64,000 nt of DNA from Streptomyces sp. GSL17-111. Its GTDB lineage: Bacteria; Actinomycetota; Actinomycetes; Streptomycetales; Streptomycetaceae. Each line of letters opens with the position of its first letter. Within the stretch, counting starts at the first letter, position 1. The DNA lies in the NCBI RefSeq assembly GCF_037911585.1, contig NZ_JBAJNS010000001.1:4945501-5009500 (forward strand). The letters are read 5' to 3'. The notes below the pieces were generated by a model that did not search any database, was not told where the DNA came from, and saw only the letters and a list, made by a program, of their open reading frames with translations. The translations under genes were made by a program, and so were the position numbers. Positions 51,233 to 59,400 of this stretch are shown here, in pieces.

Positions 51233-52909
51233 TCAGTGGTCGCCCGCCGGTTCGGCGCCGGCCCCGGTCAGGGCGCGGACCTGGAGCTCCGCGAACCGCC
51301 GGGGGTCGCGCTCGTCGGAGAGCAGCGTCCCGACCACCGCGCACAGCAGCCCGAGCGGGATCGACACCAGGCCCGGGTTGGCCAGCGGGAACCAGGCGAA
51401 GTCGGCGCCGGTGACGAGTGCCTTCTCCGAGCCCGACACCACGGGGGAGAAGATCACCAGTCCCACCGCGCTGATCAGACCGCCGTAGATACCGGCCACC
51501 GCGCCCTGCGTGTTGAAGCGCTTCCAGAACAGGCTCAGCAGCAACGTCGGCAGGTTCGCCGAGGCGGCGATGGCGAAGGCCAGCGCCACGAGGAAGGCGA
51601 CGTTGAGACTCTGCGCGAAGATGGCCAGCACGATCGCCACCGCTCCCACGCCGAACGCCGACATCCGGGCGACCCGCACCTCGTCCTGCTCGGTGGCCTT
51701 ACCGCCGCGCAGCACGCTGTTGTAGAAGTCGTGGGCCAGGGAGGAGGACGACGCGATGGTCAGGCCCGCCACGGTGGAGAGGATCGCCGCGAAGGCGACC
51801 GCCGCGATGATCGCCAGCATCACGGCGGCCAGCCCCGAACCGCCGAAGTGCTCGCCCGCCGCCTCGGCGAGCTGCGGCGCCGCCGTGTTCCCCGCCGCGT
51901 CCTGGGCCGTGATGGCCTCCTTGCCCACGAGGGCCGCCGCGCCGAAGCCCAGGACCAGGGTCATCAGGTAGAAGGTGCCGATGAGCCCGATGCCCCAGTT
52001 CACCGACTTCCGGGCCGTCTTGGAATCGGGGACGGTGTAGAAGCGGATCAGGATGTGCGGCAGCCCGGCTGTTCCGAGCACCAGGGCGAGGCCCAGGCTG
52101 ATCATGTCCAGCTTGTTCCACAGCGTCTGGAGCGCGTCGCCCGGAACCTCCGTGCCGAAGCGCAGCCCGGGTTCGAGGAACGACTGTCCGGCTCCGCTCG
52201 CGCCCGCCGCGTCGTTCATCAGGGCGCCGAGGTCGAAGCCGTAGACGCCCAGCACCATCACCGTCAGCAGGAACGCGCCGCCCATCAGCATCCCGGCCTT
52301 GATGATCTGCACCCAGGTGGTGCCCTTCATCCCGCCGAAGGTGACGTAGACGATCATGAGGATGCCGACGACGACGATCCCGGCGATCTTGGCGGTGTCC
52401 GCGTCCATGCCGAGGTACGTCTCGCCGGGGGCGATGCCGAGCAGCAGGGCGATGAGCGCGCCCGCCCCGACCATCTGCGCGAGCAGGTAGAAGACGGACA
52501 CGGTGAGGGTCGAGACGGCCGCCGCGGTCCGGACCGGCCGCTGTTTCATGCGGTAGGACAGCACGTCGGCCATCGTGAAGCGACCGGAGTTGCGGAGCAG
52601 TTCGGCGACGAGGAGCAGGGCGACGAGCCAGGCGACCAGGAAGCCGATCGAGTAGAGGAAGCCGTCGTAGCCGAACAGCGCGATCATCCCCGCGATACCG
52701 AGGAAGGAGGCGGCGGACATGTAGTCGCTGCCGATCGCGAAGCCGTTCTGCAGCCCGGTGAAGCCGCGCCCGCCGGAGTGGAAGTCGGCGGCTGACTTCG
52801 TCTGGCGGCTGGCCCTGACCGTGATGATCAGGGTCACCGCGATCATCGACACGAACAGCAGCAGCGTGATGGCGCGGCTGGAATCGCTGGTCTCAGCGGC
52901 GAGCATCAT
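51233..52909 (-). CDS. Cation/acetate symporter ActP-like
   Basis: 558 residues, SSS family. SAADFHSGGRGFTGLQNGFAIGSDYMSAASFLG (split), YLLAQMVGAGALIALLLGI, YVTFGGMKGTTWVQIIKAG, LGTAGLPHILIRFYTVPDSK and AILSTVAGLTIASSSSLAHD are typical of ActP. ATG 52909 overlaps the DUF485 stop by 4 nt (ATGA), the usual DUF485-actP coupling. It should import acetate and short monocarboxylates. It runs tail to tail with the other symporter gene. Confidence 0.94.
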   Translation of the reverse strand: MMLAAETSDSSRAITLLLFVSMIAVTLIITVRASRQTKSAADFHSGGRGFTGLQNGFAIGSDYMSAASFLGIAGMIALFGYDGFLYSIGFLVAWLVALLLVAELLRNSGRFTMADVLSYRMKQRPVRTAAAVSTLTVSVFYLLAQMVGAGALIALLLGIAPGETYLGMDADTAKIAGIVVVGILMIVYVTFGGMKGTTWVQIIKAGMLMGGAFLLTVMVLGVYGFDLGALMNDAAGASGAGQSFLEPGLRFGTEVPGDALQTLWNKLDMISLGLALVLGTAGLPHILIRFYTVPDSKTARKSVNWGIGLIGTFYLMTLVLGFGAAALVGKEAITAQDAAGNTAAPQLAEAAGEHFGGSGLAAVMLAIIAAVAFAAILSTVAGLTIASSSSLAHDFYNSVLRGGKATEQDEVRVARMSAFGVGAVAIVLAIFAQSLNVAFLVALAFAIAASANLPTLLLSLFWKRFNTQGAVAGIYGGLISAVGLVIFSPVVSGSEKALVTGADFAWFPLANPGLVSIPLGLLCAVVGTLLSDERDPRRFAELQVRALTGAGAEPAGDH

Positions 52910-53307
52910 GCGGAACGCTCCGAATCCTCGGGGGCGGTACGGCCGGCGGGCACGGGCTCCTGCCCGTGCAGCTCCTCGCGCAGGGAGTCGGCGAGCGCGT
53001 CGAGCCGCCGGCCCGCGTAGCGGGAGTACAGGACGGCGATGCCGAAGGTGCTGACGAACTGGAGCACGCCGAAGACGAGCGCCACGTTGACGGTCCCGAA
53101 CAGCACCGTGGACATGAGGTCGCGTGCGTACGCGGACATCAGCACGTACAGCAGGTACCAGGCGAAGAAGGCGACGCTCATGGGGAAGACGAAGACCAGT
53201 AGCCGTCGCTTCAGCTCAAGGAAGCGCGCGTCGGTGTGCATCGCTACCGTCCGTTCCGCCCGCTCCTCCTCCGGTGAGCGGGAGTGCGGTGGGTGATCTG
53301 TCGGCAT
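52906..53307 (-). CDS. DUF485 family membrane protein
   Basis: 133 residues; ATG 53307 (MPTDHPPHSRSPEEE) with gaggagg 6 nt upstream. The DUF485 core is FLELKRRLLVFVFPMSVAFFAWYLLYVLMSAYARDLM (split) and a second helix VALVFGVLQFVSTFGIAVLYSRYA. The family almost always precedes actP and is thought to be a partner or chaperone of the symporter. The upstream region 53308-53547 holds divergent promoters toward the DsbA-like gene; no clear motif recognised there. Confidence 0.93.
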   Translation of the reverse strand: MPTDHPPHSRSPEEERAERTVAMHTDARFLELKRRLLVFVFPMSVAFFAWYLLYVLMSAYARDLMSTVLFGTVNVALVFGVLQFVSTFGIAVLYSRYAGRRLDALADSLREELHGQEPVPAGRTAPEDSERSA

Positions 53308-53547
53308 GAACGCCTCCTCGGCAGGGGGAACTGGGGGGAAGGTAAGCAGCGTCACAGCACGGGGGAAGCGGCACTCCGGTACGTGCGGTGAACGTTCCGG
53401 GCGCGCGACAAGCGGTACACCTCCGTGCGACGACCGGTCCGAAACCACGCCCAGCGGTCGTCAAGCCGCCCCCGGCCGTCGTCCCTTCGGGGGAAATGCG
53501 GCGCCGAGCGCGGGCGAAACGGCCGCACGGTCGTTGGCCCGGGTGTG

Positions 53548-54297
53548 ATGAGCCACAGCAGCCAGGAGGGAAGCCGCCCCGCCGTCGCGCGGCTGCGGGA
53601 GCAGCGCGAGCGGGAGCAGGCGTCGCAGAAGCGCAGGCGCGGACTGAAGGCCGGCCTCGTCGCCGTGGGCGTACTCGCCGTCGTCGGCGTGGTGGGTTAC
53701 GCGGCGGCCGGCGGCTCGCAGGAGAAGGGCGACGGCAAGGCGGCGCCGCCCGTCACCGAGGGCAAGGGCAAGGCCCCCGTCACGCTCACGATCTACGAGG
53801 ACTTCCGCTGCCCGGGCTGCGCCCAGTTCGAGCTGGCGTTCAAGGACACCGTCCACGAGCTGACCGACGAGGGGAAGGTCCGGGTCGAGTACCACCTGGT
53901 CTCGATCATCGACGGCAACATGGGCGGGAACGGTTCGAAGTACGCGGCCAACGCCGCGCACTGTGCCAAGGACGCAGAGCTGTTCACCCCTTACCACGAC
54001 CTGCTCTACGCCGAGCAGCCGCCGGAGCAGGAGGACACCTTCGCCGACAAGGACCACCTGATCGAGCTCGCCGGTGAGATCCCCGGCCTCGACAGCCCCG
54101 AGTTCCGCTCCTGCGTCCAGAACGGCACCCACGACACCCGGGTGACGCGCACCAACGACGCCTTCACCGCCTCCGAGTACAACGCCACTCCGACCGTCCT
54201 GCTGAACGGCGAGAGCCTCTACGGGGACCCGAACGACCCGCTCACCCCCGAGAGCCTGCGCGCCAAGGTCGAGAAGGCCGCCGCCGACGCCGCGTGA
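53548..54297 (+). CDS. DsbA-like thioredoxin-fold protein, second copy
   Basis: 249 residues; ATG 53548 (a GTG directly before it is also in frame). A basic N-terminus (REQREREQASQKRRRGLK) precedes one transmembrane helix (AGLVAVGVLAVVGVVGYAAAG). The thioredoxin_4 domain follows with the motif CPGC (YEDFRCPGCAQFE) and cis-Pro loop YNATPTVLLNGE. It shares the architecture of the 19655-20542 protein but has a different CxxC dipeptide and two further Cys residues (HCAKDAEL and RSCVQNG). Likely an extracytoplasmic disulfide enzyme. Confidence 0.9.
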   Translation: MSHSSQEGSRPAVARLREQREREQASQKRRRGLKAGLVAVGVLAVVGVVGYAAAGGSQEKGDGKAAPPVTEGKGKAPVTLTIYEDFRCPGCAQFELAFKDTVHELTDEGKVRVEYHLVSIIDGNMGGNGSKYAANAAHCAKDAELFTPYHDLLYAEQPPEQEDTFADKDHLIELAGEIPGLDSPEFRSCVQNGTHDTRVTRTNDAFTASEYNATPTVLLNGESLYGDPNDPLTPESLRAKVEKAAADAA

Positions 54298-54310
54298 CGC
54301 ACGGGTGCGG

Positions 54311-54338
54311 GGCCCGGGCGGTTACCGCCTCCCGGGCC
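54311..54338 (+). terminator. Hairpin between dsbA-like gene and lgt
   Basis: An 8-bp stem (54311-54318 with 54331-54338) enclosing a further 3-bp stem. It lies 13 bp after the stop. TAGCGT (54347-54352) downstream is a likely -10 for lgt, so the two genes are probably separate units. Confidence 0.65.
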
Positions 54339-54362
54339 GGGCAGGGTAGCGTCTGAAGGGCC

Positions 54363-55337
54363 ATGGACATCCTCGCGTCTATCCCCAGCCCGTCGAGCGG
54401 TGAGATCGAGCTCGGCCCGTTCCCGCTGCGCGGCTACGCCGTGTGCATCATCCTCGGCGTCTTCGTCGCCGTCTGGCTCGGTGGCCGGCGCTGGGTGGCG
54501 CGCGGCGGCCGTCCCGGCACGGTCGCCGACGTCGCGGTGTGGGCCGTCCCGTTCGGTCTCGTCGGCGGACGGCTGTACCACGTCGTCACCGACTACCAGC
54601 TCTACTTCGCCGAGGGCCGCGACCCCGTCGACGCGCTGAAGATCTGGGAGGGCGGCCTCGGCATCTGGGGCGCCGTCGCGTTCGGCGCGCTCGGCGCCTG
54701 GATCGCCTGTCGGCGCCGGGGCATCCCGCTGCCCGCCTACGCCGACGCCGTCGCCCCCGCGCTCGCCGTCGCCCAGGCGATCGGCCGCTGGGGCAACTGG
54801 TTCAACCAGGAGCTGTACGGCCGGGCGACGGACGTCCCGTGGGCCGTGGAGATCGACAACGGTACGCACGAGGGCACGTTCCACCCCACGTTCCTGTACG
54901 AGTCGCTGTGGTGCCTCGGCGTCGCGGCGCTCGTCATCTGGGCCGACCGCCGCTTCCGCCTCGGCCACGGCCGGGCCTTCGCGCTGTACGTCGCCGGATA
55001 CACGGCGGGCCGGTTCTGGATCGAGTACCTGCGCATCGACGAGGCGCACGAGATCCTCGGCCTGCGGCTGAACAACTGGACGTCCCTGCTGGTGTTCCTG
55101 GCGGCGGTGGCCTTCATCGTCGTCTCCGCCAAGCGTCGCCCGGGCCGCGAGGCCGTCGTCGAGCCCGACCCGGACGGGGTGAAGCCCGCATCCGACGCCG
55201 AAACGCTGTCGAAGGACACCCCCGCGAAGGACACCCCCGCCGACGGCACCTCCGGGGCGACCTCCGGCAAGGACGCCGCTCCGGACCGCGCGGCCGACGC
55301 GGCGTCCGACGCGGCGGGGCCTTCCGGCCGGGCGTGA
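54363..55337 (+). CDS. lgt: Prolipoprotein diacylglyceryl transferase
   Basis: Transfers diacylglycerol to the lipobox Cys of prolipoproteins, the step before LspA. 324 residues with seven transmembrane helices. FPLRGYAVCIILGVFVAVWLGG (split), VGGRLYHVVTDY, the signature GRWGNWFNQELYG and GRFWIEYLRIDEA are visible. Where E. coli has the GMSFHGG loop, this protein reads GGLGIWGAV. The C-terminal 60 residues are a hydrophilic, Asp/Ala/Thr/Lys-rich extension with a KDTPAKDTP repeat, common in actinobacteria. ATG 54363 has gaaggg 3 nt upstream. Confidence 0.96.
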   Translation: MDILASIPSPSSGEIELGPFPLRGYAVCIILGVFVAVWLGGRRWVARGGRPGTVADVAVWAVPFGLVGGRLYHVVTDYQLYFAEGRDPVDALKIWEGGLGIWGAVAFGALGAWIACRRRGIPLPAYADAVAPALAVAQAIGRWGNWFNQELYGRATDVPWAVEIDNGTHEGTFHPTFLYESLWCLGVAALVIWADRRFRLGHGRAFALYVAGYTAGRFWIEYLRIDEAHEILGLRLNNWTSLLVFLAAVAFIVVSAKRRPGREAVVEPDPDGVKPASDAETLSKDTPAKDTPADGTSGATSGKDAAPDRAADAASDAAGPSGRA

Positions 55338-55377
55338 CCGGATGCCGGTGAGGCAGGTCAGTTCGGCCTGCCTTGCT

Positions 55378-55399
55378 GGCGGCGGCCCCGGCCGCCGCC
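55378..55399 (+). terminator. Hairpin after lgt
   Basis: A 9-bp GC stem with a 4-nt loop, 40 bp after lgt and directly before the candidate -10 of the VIT1 gene. A second inverted repeat (AGGCAGG/CCTGCCT, 55351-55373, 9-nt spacer) precedes it; terminator or operator. Confidence 0.5.
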
Positions 55400-55405
55400 T
55401 ACCGT
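55400..55405 (+). promoter_or_regulatory. -10 hexamer, leaderless-type start of VIT1 gene
   Basis: TACCGT lies 7 nt before the GTG at 55413, with no Shine-Dalgarno between. Confidence 0.45.
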
Positions 55406-55412
55406 CGGACGT

Positions 55413-56120
55413 GTGTTGCCAGGAGAGCGGCCCCGCGTTCACACCCACCGCGACGTCAACGGCGGGTGGCTGCGTCCGGCCGTGTTCGGCGCCATGGACG
55501 GCATGGTCTCCAACCTCGCCCTGATCACCGGCGTCGCGGGTGGCTCCGTCGCTCCGCAGACCATCGTCCTGACGGGCCTGGCCGGGCTGGCCGCCGGTGC
55601 CTTCTCCATGGCCGCCGGGGAGTACACCTCCGTGGCCTCCCAGCGGGAGCTGGTCCTGGCCGAGCTGGACGTGGAGCGGCGCGAGCTGCGCGAGGACCCG
55701 GAGGGCGAGCAGCGGGAGCTGGCCGCACGCTACCGGGCGCGTGGGGTGGCCGGTCCGCTGGCGGAGGAGGTCGCCGAGCAGCTTTCCCGCGACCCCGACC
55801 AGGCGCTGGAGATCCACGCCCGCGACGAGCTCGGCGTCGATCCGACGGACCTGCCGTCGCCCCTGGTGGCCGCCGTCTCCTCGTTCAGTGCCTTCGCGCT
55901 CGGTGCCCTGCTGCCCGTCGCGCCGTATCTGCTGGGCGCGACGCAGGTGTGGCCGGCCGTGACGCTGGCCCTCGTCGGGCTGTTCCTGTGCGGGGCGGCC
56001 GTGTCGAAGGTCACCGTCCGTCCCTGGTGGTACACCGGGCTCCGACAGTTCATCCTGGGAGGGTCCGCCGCCGCGGTGACCTACGTCCTGGGATCGCTCC
56101 TGGGCGCCGCGATCGGCTGA
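55413..56120 (+). CDS. VIT1/CCC1 transporter family protein
   Basis: 235 residues; GTG 55413. Family features: VFGAMDGMVSNLALITGVAGG at the start of helix 1, AGAFSMAAGEYTSVASQREL at helix 2, a cytoplasmic Glu/Arg-rich helical domain (about 75-140) with metal-binding acids, and three more hydrophobic helices, including AAVSSFSAFALGALLPV. VIT1/CCC1 proteins move Fe2+ or Mn2+ out of the cytosol. Bacterial members probably protect from metal excess. No DtxR/DmdR box was identified with confidence. Confidence 0.9.
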   Translation: MLPGERPRVHTHRDVNGGWLRPAVFGAMDGMVSNLALITGVAGGSVAPQTIVLTGLAGLAAGAFSMAAGEYTSVASQRELVLAELDVERRELREDPEGEQRELAARYRARGVAGPLAEEVAEQLSRDPDQALEIHARDELGVDPTDLPSPLVAAVSSFSAFALGALLPVAPYLLGATQVWPAVTLALVGLFLCGAAVSKVTVRPWWYTGLRQFILGGSAAAVTYVLGSLLGAAIG

Positions 56121-56152
56121 CCGCGCTCGGTGACCCCGCGCTTCCGTGGAAG

Positions 56153-56175
56153 GTTTCACGTTTCCCAGCGGTTTC
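56153..56175. promoter_or_regulatory. GTTTC direct repeats upstream of gltB (GlnR-like?)
   Basis: Three GTTTC copies at 56153-56157, 56160-56164 and 56171-56175. Read on the minus strand, two GAAAC half-sites are spaced by exactly 6 nt, like part of a GlnR box (GTnAC-n6-GAAAC). The match is partial and the distance to gltB is about 250 bp. The sequence 56176-56317 otherwise shows nothing I can name. Confidence 0.3.
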
Positions 56176-56317
56176 AGAATCGTGGGCACCGGGCAGAAGC
56201 GCATAGCGCTGCGAGCAATGACGCCCGCACCACCCCCCCGCGTGAGCAGGGGCAACACCTCTTCCGCAGAGTACGGACCACCCGTTCGGCGTCCGTATGG
56301 TGGACTCGGTTATCCAC

Positions 56318-56346
56318 TTTCCGGGAAACTGACCATCATGTAATCT
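56318..56346 (+). promoter_or_regulatory. Candidate gltB promoter
   Basis: TTTCCG (56318-56323) and TAATCT (56341-56346) are spaced by 17 bp in an unusually AT-rich stretch. The -35 lies in a small palindrome (TTTCC-G-GGAAA) that could be an operator. The leader to the gltB ATG would be about 70 nt. Confidence 0.4.
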
Positions 56347-56422
56347 GCACGAAATTTTGATCGCAGAGGGCCAACGTCGTCCCTCGGCACTTGTTCATGC
56401 CACGACGACGACGGGAGAGCCG

Positions 56423-59400
56423 ATGCGTGCAGCGTCTATGGCGGCCCACCCTGCCAAGCAGGGGTTGTACGACCCCCGAAACGAGCACGACGCCTGTGGT
56501 GTCGGCTTCGTGGCCACCCTCACCGGCGAAGCGAGCCACCGGCTCGTGGAGCAGGCGCTGACCGTTCTGCGCAATCTCGAGCACCGTGGCGCCACCGGCT
56601 CGGAGCCGGACTCCGGTGACGGCGCCGGCATCCTGGTCCAGGTCCCGGACGCCTTCCTGCGCGAGTCCGTGTCCTTCGACCTGCCCGAGGCGGGCGGCTA
56701 CGCCGTCGGCATCGCCTTCCTCCCCGCCGACGAGACCGAGGCCGAGGCCGCCGTCTCCCGGATCGGCGCGATCGCCGCCGAGGAGGGCCTGACCGTCCTC
56801 GGCTGGCGCGAGGTGCCCGTCGCGCCCGAACTGCTGGGCAACGGCGCGCGCGCCACCATGCCGCAGTTCCGCCAGCTCTTCGTGGCCGACGCCGCCGGGA
56901 ACGGCGCCCGCCCGCGCACGGGTCTGGAGCTGGACCGGTTCGCGTTCCTGCTGCGCAAGCGCGCCGAGCGGGAGGCCGGGGTGTACTTCCCCTCCCTGTC
57001 CGCGCGCACGATCGTCTACAAGGGCATGCTCACCACCGGGCAGCTGGAGCCCTTCTTCCCGGACCTCTCCGACCGGCGCTTCGGCTCCGCGATCGCCCTC
57101 GTCCACTCGCGGTTCTCCACGAACACCTTCCCGAGCTGGCCGCTGGCGCACCCCTACCGGTTCATCGCCCACAACGGCGAGATCAACACCGTCAAGGGCA
57201 ACCGCAACTGGATGCGCGCCCGCGAGTCCCAGCTCGTCTCCGACCTCTTCGGCGGCGAGAGCCGGGACCTGGAGCGGATCTTCCCGATCTGCACCCCCGA
57301 CGCCTCCGACTCGGCCTCCTTCGACGAGGTCCTGGAGCTGCTGCACCTCGGCGGCCGTTCGCTGCCGCACTCGGTGCTGATGATGGTCCCCGAGGCGTGG
57401 GAGAGCCCCGAGTCCCGGGAGTCGATGGACCCCGCCCGGCGTGCCTTCTACGCCTACCACTCCACGATGATGGAGCCCTGGGACGGCCCCGCCTGCGTCA
57501 CCTTCACGGACGGCACCCAGGTCGGAGCCGTTCTCGACCGCAACGGTCTGCGTCCGGGCCGCTACTGGGTCACCGACGACGGCCTCGTCGTCCTCGGCTC
57601 CGAGGTCGGCGTCCTGGACATCGACCCGGGCAAGGTCGTCCGCAAGGGCCGCCTCCAGCCCGGCCGCATGTTCCTGGTGGACACCGCCGAGCACCGCATC
57701 ATCGAGGACGACGAGATCAAGGCCGCCCTCGCCGCCGAGCACCCCTACCAGGAGTGGCTGGAAGCGGGCATCACCGAGCTGGCCGACCTGCCCGAGCGCG
57801 AGCACATCGTGCACACCCACGCCTCGGTCACCCGCCGCCAGCAGACCTTCGGCTACACCGAGGAGGAGCTGCGCGTCCTGCTGGCCCCGATGGCCCGCAC
57901 CGGCGCCGAGCCCATCGGCTCGATGGGCACCGACTCGCCCATCGCCGCGCTCTCCGACCGGCCGCGGCTGCTGTTCGACTACTTCACCCAGCTGTTCGCC
58001 CAGGTCACCAACCCGCCGCTGGACGCGATCCGCGAGGAGCTCGTCACCTCGCTGATCTCCTCACTCGGCCCGCAGGGCAACCTGCTGGAGCCGACGTCCG
58101 AGTCCTGCCGCAGCGTGACGCTGCCGTTCCCGGTGATCGACAACGACGAGCTGGCCAAGCTCATCCACATCAACGCCGACGGTGACCGTCCCGGCATGAA
58201 GGCCACCACCCTCTCCGGCCTGTACCGGGTCGGCGGGGGTGGCCCGGCCCTCGCGGACCGGCTGGAGGAGATCTGCCGGGAGACGGACGCCGCCATCGCC
58301 GGTGGCGCCCGCATCATCGTCCTCTCCGACCGGCACTCGGACGCCGAGCACGCCCCGATCCCGTCGCTGCTGCTCACCTCGGCCGTGCACCACCACCTCA
58401 TCCGCACCAAGCAGCGCACCCAGGTGGGGCTGCTGGTCGAGGCCGGCGACGTGCGCGAGGTCCACCACGTCGCCCTGCTGATCGGCTACGGCGCCGCCGC
58501 CGTCAACCCGTACCTGGCCATGGAGTCGGTGGAGGACCTGGTCCGCGCCGGCACGTTCCTGGAGGGCGCGGAGCCCGAGGCGGCCATCCGCAACCTCATC
58601 AAGGCGCTCGGCAAGGGCGTGCTCAAGGTGATGTCCAAGATGGGCATCTCCACCGTGGCGTCCTACCGGGGTGCCCAGGTGTTCGAGGCCGTCGGCCTGG
58701 ACGAGGAGTTCACCCGGCAGTACTTCAACGGCACCGCCACCAAGATCGGCGGCGCCGGGCTGGACGTCGTCGCGAAGGAGGTCGCGGCCCGGCACGCCAA
58801 GGCCTACCCGGTCTCCGGCATCTCCGCGACCCACCGGGACCTGGAGATCGGCGGCGAGTACCAGTGGCGCCGCGAGGGCGAGCCCCACCTGTTCGACCCG
58901 GACACCGTCTTCCGGCTCCAGCACTCCACCCGCGAGCGCCGGTACGACATCTTCAAGCAGTACACGCAGCGCGTGGACGAGCAGTCCGAGCGGCTGATGA
59001 CGCTGCGCGGCCTGTTCCAGTTCGCGTCCGGTCGCGAGTCGATCCCGATCGACGAGGTCGAGCCCGTCTCGGAGATCGTCAAGCGGTTCTCCACCGGCGC
59101 CATGTCCTACGGCTCCATCTCGCAGGAGGCCCACGAGACGCTGGCCATCGCCATGAACCAGCTCGGCGGCAAGTCCAACACCGGCGAGGGCGGCGAGGAC
59201 CCCGAGCGGCTCTACGACCCCGCCCGGCGCTCGTCCATCAAGCAGGTGGCCTCCGGCCGCTTCGGCGTGACCAGCGAGTACCTCGTCAACTCCGACGACA
59301 TCCAGATCAAGATGGCCCAGGGCGCCAAGCCCGGTGAGGGCGGCCAGCTGCCCGGCCACAAGGTCTACCCCTGGGTGGCCAGGACCCGGCACTCCACGCC

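Noticed and set aside
55351..55373. AGGCAGG/CCTGCCT inverted repeat as an iron (DmdR1) box of the VIT1 gene
   Set aside because: It does not match the AT-rich iron box sequence closely enough; kept only as a possible hairpin.
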